In this document: positions 1-24,819 of the stretch, one piece after another
How the letters are laid out: each line of letters starts with the position of its first letter
How positions within the stretch are numbered: position 1 is the first letter of the stretch
Assembly: GCA_023053545.1 (NCBI GenBank)
Contig: JAKZAN010000005.1
Coordinates: forward strand, 11,904,001-11,968,000
From: Lepidurus packardi
Taxonomy: Eukaryota > Arthropoda > Branchiopoda > Notostraca > Triopsidae
Reading direction: 5' to 3'
DNA length: 64,000 nucleotides
Made by a program: the position numbers and the translations under genes
The notes under the pieces: generated by a model
Database searches by the model: none
The model's input: the letters and a program-made list of their open reading frames with translations, nothing else
Told to the model about the DNA's origin: nothing

Positions 1-460
1 TTCAGTGTTGCAATTCATTGTTGAAAAATTCGCAGTTGTAACTCACTGCTAGGAATTTAAAAAACGAATCTTAAACAAAGAATATTGTGTAGGATATCCA
101 ATAGATTTCATCGTTTCAATTCATTGTTGCAAAATTCGCAGTTGTAACTCACTGCTAGGAATTTGAAAAAGGAATCTTAAACAAAGAACGTTGTGTAAGA
201 TATCCAGTAAATTTCATCGTTGCAATTCATTGTTGAAAAATTCGCAGTTGTAACTTACTGCTAGGAATTTGAAAAACGAATCTTAAACAAAGAATGTTGT
301 GTAACACATCCAATAGATTTCAGTGTTGCAATTCATTGTTGAAAATTCGCAGTTGTAACTCACTGCTAGGAATTTAAACAACGAATCTTAAACAAAGAAT
401 GTTGTGTAACATCCAGTAGATTTCAGTGTTGAAATTCATGGTTGGAATGCCACATACCAG
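1..460. repeat. about 105-bp tandem repeat, roughly 4 copies
   Basis: Copies start near 1, 107, 213 and 318, with a degenerate end near 420-460. Each contains a conserved block ending in CACTGCTAGGAATTT. The array lies downstream of the last visible vitellogenin exon on the minus strand, so it is most likely intronic. The left edge is cut by the window. Confidence 0.85.
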
Positions 461-652
461 CTCTTGAGGAAAGAATGTTGTTTGAATGCTTTGTTTAAAA
501 TTCTGTAAATTTCACTGTTTAAGTGCTTAGTTTCTTTTAGAAGATGTCCTTATTTGATACTGAAAATCTCTCCGAAATTACTCAGAAGTTATTTGGTTTT
601 CAGGGTTTTTACCAGCAATACATCTTCATTCCTTATGGGAGTCAAGACTTAC

Positions 653-3600
653 AATAAGGCTCTCGAAGACTTGCTTAGTTGGGATTTTCACCGTCATGGG
701 CAGCATGGCTACGCGAGCATACGCCGTTTCGCCAACCAGGGTTCCTTTGGTGATAAGTTCTTGCAGAATCAGGATGGTAGGGTTGGTACCAGCTCCCACC
801 AAAGCATCAATAAGGATTCGCCTAAGGATCCAACAACTTAATAAGAACTCTTTCTCAACTTCTCTTGAAGAAATCTCCAAGAAATGCCGTTTCTTGTCAG
901 AACAATCAACGAAAACAATTTCATAAAATTCTCTCTATGCTTAGAGAAATGAAACGAAAAAATTGCGAAGCTTACTTCCCAGAGGAAGACTTGACAGTAT
1001 CAAGCAAGCTGAAGAACAAGGGTCGGAGTTCATCATGGTCCAAGAACATGAACGCTTTGCGGATCAAGTTAATCTTGTCTGGGATGTTCTTCGAGTTAGG
1101 TTTGATGTAATACTCTTCGCCTTCCAAGTCGCGCACGACTTCTTGCAGCAATCGACGAGTCTCTTTGGTGATGCTCTCCGTGCTGGGATCCACGACCCAC
1201 GGAGAGTTGGTTTCAGTGATGGAAGGCTGCTTCATACGGGGTCCGTACTCGATCAGATCTTCGTCGAAGGAGAAGACCAGCGTTTTGATGGTACGTTCTT
1301 GGCCACGGAAGGTAGGCAAACGCGCTCCAGCGGCGCTCGATTTCTTCACGTTGCGAAGTTGGATGCGTTGGACACTTGAGCCGACCACAGGTTCCGTTTC
1401 GTATGCATAGGGTTTCATCACAACCTTATCGACAGTGATAATACGTTGGACCAGGAAAGAACCATCTTCGATGGTGCAACCCACAATCCTTGCAACATCA
1501 TTGTGCTGTAGCAAAGAACAAAACCAAATAATGATATTAAAAAACTGAGCTGAAGAACAAAATTTAACGGATTAAAGACAAAATAGAAGAGTAAGTAGAA
1601 TTACCGAATACATGTTCTGGCAAGAAGACAATTCTGGGCTGCACTGTAATCCATTAGGTCCTTGTAGGTTAAACCTGGGTTTGATGGGACACCTGTCCAA
1701 ATCTTTGAGTTTCTTGACGTGGTAAACCGATTTCCCTTGGCAAAGGTCAGGGTAAGGCAACATTTCTGGCTGGGCGTTGAGTACTTCGTCAGTCAGACGA
1801 GAGATTTCGTACCAAGTCTCACAACGTCCAGTAGTGCATTCCTATTGAAACAAATACATTACTGGCAATTGAAATCTAAAGCTCAGTCTTGAAACATGTA
1901 GGTGAACTCTTAAATATTTCAAACGAAATGGTTAAAAGAAAAGGGTCATTCGAAAATGCTAGGTTAATGTCGCAATTCCAGCCAATTACTCCTTACCTCC
2001 ATGACCGTGTAAACGGAATTCTCAGACCCGTAATTGTCTTCGGCCGATCCACTTTTATCTTCGAAAAGGGCAGAGTTCTCCTCCAACTGCAGCTGCAACT
2101 GGGACAATACTGCTCGCTTGAAGTTCACGACCCACAAAGGTTCTTCAGCTCCCAAAGTAAGAGATTCGACCTAATCCATCCGTACATACATTAGATAACA
2201 GAAAAACTAACTAAAAGCTAAATTTAACAAATAAAAGGTCTCAAAAAGCTTCAAAAATGATAAACATATACAGAAAAGAAAGTTCTAATTTGACTACGGT
2301 CGTACCACATATAAAGGTCGTACCACAAACATATAAAGAAAAAAACGTTCTAATTTGACTAAGGTCGTACCACATATAAAGGTCGTACCACAAACATATA
2401 AAGAAAAAAAAGTTCTAATTTGACTGAGGTCGTACCTTGCCCTGTTTCATGGTCACCACAAAAGGTTTCTCCAGGTATTCGCGGTCTTCAACGTTCACAT
2501 TCTTGCCAGGCTCCACTTCGATGTTCTTCATGGTTTCCAACTTGTCCATAATGTTCTCATTGAAAGTTTTGGCTCGGGCATCCACGAACTACAGTTAATA
2601 CATTAAGTAGTAAGAGATTTTTGGGTTTTTTCCTTTAGATTCACTTACGGAAACAACGATAACATTGTCGCTCTTGGGTTCAACCGTCAGACGGAACTTG
2701 ATACTGGCTCCAGCAAACTGCGGGGCGATTGCTGGTACTCCTGAAGACATCCAGCCTTGGTAGTCGTACTCGTAGATATTTCCCGCTTTCCACACTATCC
2801 AGTCAAAAACAAATAAGATCTTTCTGAATAATCGTAAATAAACAGGAAATATATTACCATTGCCAGTACTGGATGCCGTGATAAAAGTGTAAATTTCGTC
2901 AGAAGAACTTTCAGTATCTAGAGAGCGCTTGGATTCATGGCGGACTTTCTGGCCAAGCCAATTGGATCCGCCCCATTGTGGGTACTGGGCGGAGCCAGCT
3001 CCAGACGGATATTTAGTTGAACCAGCATACAAGGGATTGAAGTTCGAACTAGCAAAGCGACTGGATCCAATACCCTGTGCCCATTGGTCTGCAATAAGAC
3101 AATGACAATTAAGTTCATGTTCATTTTATTGCAGCTTTTATTATTTGTCTTAAATTTAGAATCTTTTTAATTGGTTTAGATTGTAGTTTACAATTCCGAC
3201 ACTTAGATTAGGTTATAGCAGTTACAATTTTGATTTATTTCGCATTACAAACTATGTAATGTTCGTTTTAGTTATGTTCAGAAAGGTAATTCTACTTAAA
3301 TTAGTCTTTAAACAGAACCGCCAACACCATCTAGTGGAGTTTCGTAAGCTAAACATACAAAATACATAGATTACATACTTAGATTAGGTTACAACAGTTA
3401 CAATGTTTATTTATTTCGCATTACAAACTATGTAATGTTCGTTTTAACTATTTTCAGAAGGGTAATTCTACTTAAATTAGTCTTTAAACAGAACCGTCAA
3501 CACCATCTAGTGGAGTTTCGTAAGCTAAACATACAAAATACATAGATTACATACTTAGATTAGGTTACAACAGTTACAATGTTTATTTATTTCGCATTAC

Positions 3601-6029
3601 AAACTACGTAATGTTCGTTTAATTATGTTCAGAAAGGTAATTCTACTTAAATTAGTCTTTAAACAGAACCGCCAACACCATCTAGTGGAGTTTCGTAAGC
3701 TAAACATAGAAAATACATAGATTACATACTTTGATTAGGTTACAACAGTTCCAATTTTGATTTATTGCGCATTACAAACTATGTAATGTTCGTTTAATTA
3801 TCTTCAGAAGGGTAATTCTACTTAAATTAGTCTTTAAACAGAACGGCCAACGCCATCTAGTGTAGTTTCGTAAGCTAAACATACAAAATTTGGAACAGCG
3901 AACATCACATAGAAGGAATGAAAGGAAGGAATGAAAGAAAGCAGTAAAAAGACGCTACTAAGAAAGAAATAAAGTAATTGTTGGACTTACTAGGATTTAC
4001 GTTCCCATAAGGTTGTTTCGAGCCATACATTCCGACACCAGGTGCCTCCTCGAACTCTGATTCATCGACGTTATCTTTAAGCATAATCAAACCGCATCCT
4101 ATATGCGCTCCAACATTGCCAGATCGCGCGCTTTCCAAGTTTTTACCGCGTCCAAAGTCATCTGCTTGTTGATGGACGACGACTGGCAGACCAAGAATGT
4201 TTCTTGGATCGCTTTCATCGAAGAGCGTGATATCCCTGCTGGTAACCGATACAATCGCCTTACCAGCAAAGCTCTGAAACGATTTGTGTATGTAAAATAA
4301 GAAATTCCTAAATTCGGTCAGAACTAAAATTATAAGATTGAATAATTAATGAACACCTTTCCAAATACAGTGTTAGATTTTTTAATATTTGAAGAACCAT
4401 TCGTCATTAAGATTTTTGTTTTCTTTCTTTTCGAAATAAAAAGGAAATAAAAAGAATTTCAAGGAAATAATCTTACTCGGACGTTGCCCAAATCTCCCGC
4501 ATGGTGTTCATTGTCGGAAGGACTGCCGTGCTGCTCTCCGGTCGGATTGAAGTGTTCGCCTACACCAATGCACTTCGGATCAACTCCAGGTCCTTGGTGA
4601 ATGTGAATGCCATGAATTCCGGTCGGCAGGCCATAAAGGACGCCTCGGATGAGTACTGGTGCTCCATGGGCGTGTTGCTGTAACAGTAATTTGCCGGTAA
4701 CGATCGGTCCTGGGAAAACCGCTACAGCTTGTTTGACATTTCCGCTTTCTCCGAACACTGTCCTCGCGTTCAAATATTGCACCCCTATCACCACTACCAA
4801 AAAAACAAAACAAACATTGAAGAAAACATAGAAAACGCCAGCAAGATCTAGCAAATTAAGCTTTTCGCTTCTTGTTGATCTGTTTTTAGTCAAAACTGTG
4901 CCATCTAACGGCACATTATCGATTATTTAGTCTAAACTGTGCCATCTAACGGGCACATTATCGACTATTTCTGACCATTTAGTAATTCTGATGTCTGGTA
5001 AAAGATTACATCCTTTTACTCAATTCCTCTATTCTTCTTTTGTTGCGTCCTCCATATTCTGCCTACCACTTTTCGCTTCTTACTACACTTTGATCTTAGC
5101 CAAAAAGCCCAGAAGCGATAAATTTTCGCTTCTTGTTCTTCACTTGTTTCTTGACTTACTTATATATAGACTTAGTTATATATACGGAAGATAGATGCCG
5201 TATAAGTAGTTTAGTTACATCTCTGTCTGATAGATGGCCATTAAGTAGACTATTTTTCGATTTAGCCCAATAGAGTTTAATTCTATTACACGAAAATCAG
5301 TAAGTTTGCAAGCAAGGAAATTTCCTAAACTACTTAACAATCAAAAGCTGAGAAAATTAGCTTTGCAACCTCAATGTTGGTAAATTCGAATTTTGGTGTG
5401 ATTTTAAAATCTGCAATAAATATACATTTAAAAACGGCACCTTTCTTGTAAACTAGAATACATAACCGGAAACAAATCGAATTAACCGTGTATTTGAAAC
5501 TTTGTTAACTTTTAACAAAGAGCCATTCTAATGGAAATTAAAATCTTCGAAGCTCAAACTTTAAATTCAAAAATTCTTAGCTTCTTGTTGATCTGTTTTT
5601 AGTCAAAACTGTGCCATCTAACGGGCACATTATCGACTATTTCTGACCATTTAAGCTGTATTTGGTGTACTAGAATACATAACCGGAAACAAATCGAATA
5701 AACCGTGAATAAAGTTTGTTAACAAAAAGCCATTCTAATGGAAATTAAAATCTCCGAAGCTCAAACTTTAAATTCAAAAAATTCAAAGTTCCCGCTATTG
5801 TGGAATAAAATTGACTGCCACGCCGTCCCCCAAACAATGCTTGCGCGCCAAATTTGAACTACGCAACGGCTATTTCGAGACATACCCCAATCTGAGACCT
5901 TTTGAACAACCCAAGTAACTCGTCTATCTTAAATAGCTTCATGCGAGGCGTAAATGCCCCCAAAACCACTAAGAAATAGAACTCAGCCTTACCTAAAAGG
6001 GCGATAAGTGGTACCCACGAATTCCCCAT
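653..6029 (-). CDS. Vitellogenin with N-terminal Cu/Zn superoxide dismutase domain (5' part, 10 exons)
   Basis: Secreted yolk lipoprotein precursor. Exons in transcript order: 5993-6029, 4477-4784, 3991-4273, 2858-3088, 2649-2794, 2436-2588, 1997-2170, 1605-1841, 976-1505, 653-821. All junctions keep phase and give about 756 residues. Exon 1 encodes MGNSWVPLIALL and joins GVQYLNA as a signal peptide. Exons 2-3 are a Cu/Zn SOD domain: HIHQ, HFNP, QHG, HHAGDLGN and VVVHQQADDFGRG supply every copper and zinc ligand, and the two disulphide cysteines are present. The usual active-site Arg before the second Cys is His (GAHIGCG). A Ser-rich linker with a KR pair follows, then the large lipid transfer N domain (YEYDYQGWMSSG, EPLWVVNFKRAVLSQLQ, DALVGAGTNP). 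The lipid-binding and vWD parts lie beyond the left edge. The fusion is known from Daphnia and Artemia. Confidence 0.93.
2275..2436. repeat. 65-bp tandem repeat carrying copies of a 5' splice site
   Basis: The block GGTCGTACC recurs at 2298, 2316, 2363, 2381 and 2428. The last copy is the real donor of the vitellogenin exon ending at 2436 (read GTACGACC on the minus strand). The unit is about 65 bp with an internal half-repeat. Four upstream-looking decoy donors therefore lie inside the intron. Confidence 0.85.
3200..3895. repeat. about 176-bp tandem repeat, 4 copies
   Basis: Copies begin near 3203, 3379, 3555 and 3730 and are highly similar. Each ends with a block containing ACCATCTAGTGGAG or a close variant, which reads CCACTAGATGG on the other strand. 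It fills most of the vitellogenin intron between 3089 and 3990. Confidence 0.9.
4865..5790. repeat. Duplicated segments in first vitellogenin intron
   Basis: Two interleaved duplications are visible. A block with GTGCCATCTAACGGGCACA and TTATCGACTATTTCTGACC occurs near 4890-4985 (itself partly doubled) and again at 5580-5653. A second block, including CATAACCGGAAACAAATCGA and CCATTCTAATGGAAATTA, occurs at 5449-5579 and 5667-5790. No coding potential was seen. Confidence 0.75.
5081..5120 (-). pseudogene. U2 snRNA 5'-end fragment
   Basis: On the minus strand this reads TATCGCTTCTGGGC, then TTTTTGGCTAAGATC, then AAAGTGTAGTA. That is the first roughly 39 nt of animal U2 snRNA with about two differences from the remembered consensus. 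It stops right after the GUAGUA branch-site recognition sequence, and the rest of U2 (Sm site, 3' stem-loops) is absent. It is a truncated copy rather than a working gene, and it sits in the first vitellogenin intron. Confidence 0.75.
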
Positions 6030-6127
6030 ACGGAGAATTATTCTAGTGTCCTTATAAAGTTAAAGCTCACTCTCCACTCAACTGTTTCTTGACGGACACT
6101 GTCATATTTGCTGGACCTCCTTCTCTC

Positions 6128-6135
6128 CTTTTATA
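6128..6135 (-). promoter_or_regulatory. Candidate TATA box of vitellogenin
   Basis: TATAAAAG on the minus strand lies about 100 bp upstream of the vitellogenin ATG at 6029. A CAGT initiator-like sequence sits about 35 bp downstream, with its A at 6100. A second AT-rich candidate at 6052-6059 is too close to the ATG to be likely. TATA promoters are common for strongly induced genes. Assigned by position only. Confidence 0.5.
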
Positions 6136-6632
6136 AGCCCGTCCATCCTTACAAATTTGTCCTCTCAGCATTTCTGCAATATTTCCTGATAACCTTTACT
6201 GTTCAGAGGATCATCCGGTCCGCTTTCTTCCTATCTTCCCTGATGTGCCGACGCTAGCTGCTCACTGCTGAATGTGCTAAAACACAGGAAGCGTTTCAGC
6301 TGCCCTTTTGAACTTGCTTTTGCCCAGTCTCCTTTTTGCATGAAAAAGGTCTATTCACCCACTATGCTAATACATTTAATATACCCTCCACAGGCCTAGT
6401 CAACGCAGGTCGGACGTTCTGACCTGTTTCTTGTTCATGTGGTAGGTAGCCCCTGGGCTCGTAACCCTAGCGCTTCTCAAATAGAAGCTAAAAGCCATTT
6501 TCAACGTTCGTTAGGAGTTGGAAAGAAAGCCGTTGGAGCCTTCTTGGCCTTTGATTCCTTGTTCCCCAGCGCTCAAGCCAACGTGATTGTGTGATTTTCC
6601 TATAGAACAGATCCATTGTGTATTCCAGAATT

Positions 6633-7221
6633 ATGAATGCTACAGTTGGAAATGCTTCGGAAGCTTGGGGTAATGCCACAACAGAAGCCCCACGCGACTT
6701 TTCGTATTACGACGAGACCAAAGCTGTTTTTTTTGTGTTTGTGCCCGTCGCCATCCTCTCGCTTATCGTCATTCCTGCAGTGGTAAGCAACTTTTCCGCC
6801 TTTCAGTTGGTTTTATTTAATCGAGCAGATGAAGAGGAAGGATTTATGGCACAGTTTACTCTCTTACAGCTTATGTTCCTGAAGGATAAGTTCGAAAATT
6901 GGGATGGAATGCGTCAGCAAGGCATCAGCGGTATTCCCTTGGAATTGCAGGGTGGTGGTGGAGGAGGAACCATTGAAACTCCCTTGATGACGGGCGTGGG
7001 TCCCATGGAAGGTCAAGTAATCGGCAAGCAAACTGTCACTGCTACTGCTCCAACAGACGCCCCAACTGTGTTGGATCAGCCGAGCGCCACAGAGAAATTA
7101 ATGGTAAAAGAAATAGAAACCAATCAAAGAACCTAAACCAGCTGAGGACACGATGAGTTTGGAAGTTAAGTTGTTTTTATTTTGCCAGGGCGAATTGGAA
7201 AGCAAATTGCCGCTCCCGTAG
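6633..7221 (+). CDS. Small single-pass membrane glycoprotein, unknown family
   Basis: Proposed exons 6633-6782, 6870-7103 and 7189-7221 give 138 residues. The N terminus (MNATVGNASEAWGNATTEA) has three N-glycosylation sequons and no obvious cleaved signal. One hydrophobic segment follows at about residues 31-50 (AVFFVFVPVAILSLIVIPAV), then a charged stretch (LMFLKDKFENWDGMRQQG), a six-Gly run and a Thr/Pro-rich tail ending GELESKLPLP. This suggests N-out, C-in topology. The first intron (87 nt) is stop-free and a multiple of three, so it could be retained, adding 29 residues. Skipping the last intron instead ends the protein after NQRT. The gene starts about 600 bp from the vitellogenin ATG in the opposite direction. 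I do not recognise the family. Confidence 0.6.
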
Positions 7222-7380
7222 AAACCAAATTCGACGTACGCAGGCGCCTGCATTTTTCAGTTTAGCCTATTTTTTCGGAGAGAATTGAGATTGTTCCACT
7301 AATTTGCATTGTTTTTGTGTTTTGGCATTACATTTACCCCATGCTGTCCATAGCCTTGTTTTCCAAAAATGTTAGTTGTT

Positions 7381-7386
7381 AATAAA
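7381..7386 (+). terminator. Poly(A) signal AATAAA
   Basis: AATAAA lies 160 bp downstream of the stop codon of the small membrane protein gene, on the same strand. This is a plausible cleavage signal for that transcript. Confidence 0.6.
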
Positions 7387-8763
7387 AACATTTAATTAAT
7401 TAAAATGATTTTTTTTAGGAATTAACGATCTTAACGTTGGGCGCAATTTTGCTTCGTGAGATTTAAATTTAGAGGGCAAAATACTCGTATTTGCCGACAA
7501 ACCGATGCAATCATAGGTCCTGCTCATAAAGATGTAGAGCGAGGGAAAATGCAGCCCCTTCCTTATGGGCCTTTTGTTAGCCTTTTGTTACTAATTTTCG
7601 AAGCTGCCGCCTAGTTCCTTTAGAGGAAAGGATTGGTTGGCGGGGAATACAAAAATGAGATTCAAACGTAAATCGTTAGCGATATGAATCTATCGATTCC
7701 CGAGCAATTCCCTAGGAAGTGATTTTTTCCCCATACTATTAGTATTCACACTTAAACTGTTTAGAATCGCTGTCTGACAAACGATACCGATCTGTATCTT
7801 AGGACCAACCAGCATGAAGCTCGACTTTTGGCTCCGCCTTTTCGATATATTTCTAAATATAAATTTCTCTCTATAAATTTCTAAATATAAAAAAATATAA
7901 ATATAAAATTTCTACATAATCGTTCTAAATATAAATTTCCCTCTAAATATATATTTACTACATGGCTAGCGCTAAAGGGGCCTTTTTAAAGGTTTGCATT
8001 TATAACGTTATAGGGTACAATTAGATAAAGGAAAATCAGCACTTCTATGTCAGGCACGTTGCCTGCCTTTCAAGGGCCATACAAGCTTTTCTTGAAGTAC
8101 AAGCTTTATGTAACACTGCTAGATGGCGTGAGAAGACCTATGGAATTCAAATAATTGCCTGAAAGGCGGGGCTAAGTTCGCACTTGGCTGTGTTGCGGCA
8201 GACCCAACGCAACAAACAAAAAAGTTGGGAGAGCGACAACTTTTGGTGCTGTTTCCCTTTCCGTTCGCTTTTGTGTTGTGGGAATTTTTAATCATGGTCA
8301 GATGTGGCTAAAGTGCTTACATTAGTGCTTCGGCGACATAAACTCGCAGCCCAAATTAAACCGAACTAGGTGGAAAGGTAAATAAACAAAAAAAAACAAT
8401 TCGATTCATCATTCATCGCTTGGCTGATTTTCATGTGTGAATTTTTCGGGAGTAATTTGTTTCCCCAAGGCATTGAATTTTAACCCAGTTTTTTCTGTTC
8501 CCATGTGCTGACTTCTTTGTGGTTTTCAGCATTCAGGACGCGTAAAACTATAAACAAAACAAATAAAAAAAAACATTTTTTTGTCTCCTTTTTAGGCTGT
8601 TTTTCTTCCGTCCGAACCGAAGACCCACGTCTACTTTATACACCAAACTCAACTCAGTGTGCCGTGTAAAAAGCTTCCAGCATGTTTTGCTCCTGACGCA
8701 TTACCCCAAATTGTGTGTTTAAGGGTTTATTTAAGCCGCAGTTCAGTTTAAAGCATCGAAACC
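7387..8763. other. Intergenic region and kinesin 5' leader
   Basis: No coding exon is supported here. The stretch near 7845-7960 is low-complexity TAAATATAAATTTC sequence. A CTCF-like motif, CTGCTAGATGGCGTG, sits at 8117-8130. The end of the region presumably holds the 5' UTR of the KIF21 gene. An initiator-like TTCAGTTTA at about 8744 precedes the start codon, whose context (ACCATGG) is strong. Confidence 0.5.
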
Positions 8764-24144
<15,381 letters not shown>

Positions 24145-24562
24145 CTTGGCGATCTTGTCTTCTACATTCCGGCCGATTTGTGTTTCTATTTTTGGCAAGT
24201 TGGGTAATCGAGTTAACACTCAAAACATATTTGTGTTGCAGCTACATTCCAAGTTTCCTTCCTACACTATTTACTTAACTTTAAAAGCAAGCTGTATTAA
24301 CTTAGGTTGTGTATTGTGGCAGATTTCCGTTTTAATTTATACAGTAATTTTATTGAGTATATGCAGCAATCTCCATAGCTATCGCTATAGTAGAAAATAC
24401 ACTGTGTTTATGAACTAATTCGATGTCGTTTCCTGTCATATCAACTAATTTCCCCGCTTTTTAAATGACTTTAAATGACTATCTACAGTTTCAACTTGGA
24501 AGCTCACCAAAACAATTGAAAAGACAAAAACCCCGCCAGTACGGCGATACCTCCATGTTTTC
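24145..24562. other. KIF21 3' UTR and short intergenic spacer
   Basis: No coding exon is supported between the KIF21 stop codon and the importin-13 promoter. No canonical AATAAA was found close to the KIF21 stop, so its 3' end cannot be placed. Confidence 0.5.
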
Positions 24563-24601
24563 TATCGATAGTTATACTATCGATTCTATTTTACGCGATA
24601 G
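24563..24601. promoter_or_regulatory. DRE-like TATCGATA cluster upstream of importin-13
   Basis: A perfect TATCGATA palindrome is at 24563-24570, followed by CTATCGATT at 24578-24586 and GCGATAG near 24596. They lie 220-260 bp before the importin-13 ATG. TATCGATA is the DREF-binding element of insect housekeeping promoters. Function here is inferred from position and sequence only. Confidence 0.55.
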
Positions 24602-24819
24602 TAAATTCCCACGTTTGTTTTGATTGTTCGGTGTTCGTCGTAGCTCGAAAACTCGCTAAAACTGCATAAATATGTGTACATTTAACCGCTAAATTAATTA
24701 TGAATTAAAGAAGTCTTCGAGTGATTTGTGTAACTATTAAATCCCGTGTAATTGGTGTAATCGTTGTCTCTTTTTGCTTTGCGTTGGCCGCTACGGCGAC
24801 GCTAAGCTAGTCACTCATC

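Noticed and set aside
4459-4914. Continuous minus-strand frame starting inside the first vitellogenin intron with a hydrophobic stretch before the SOD domain
   Set aside because: It has no ATG (it would start at GTG inside a repeated motif), and a pyrimidine-rich acceptor lies at 4785. The exon at 5993-6029 supplies a proper signal peptide in matching phase.
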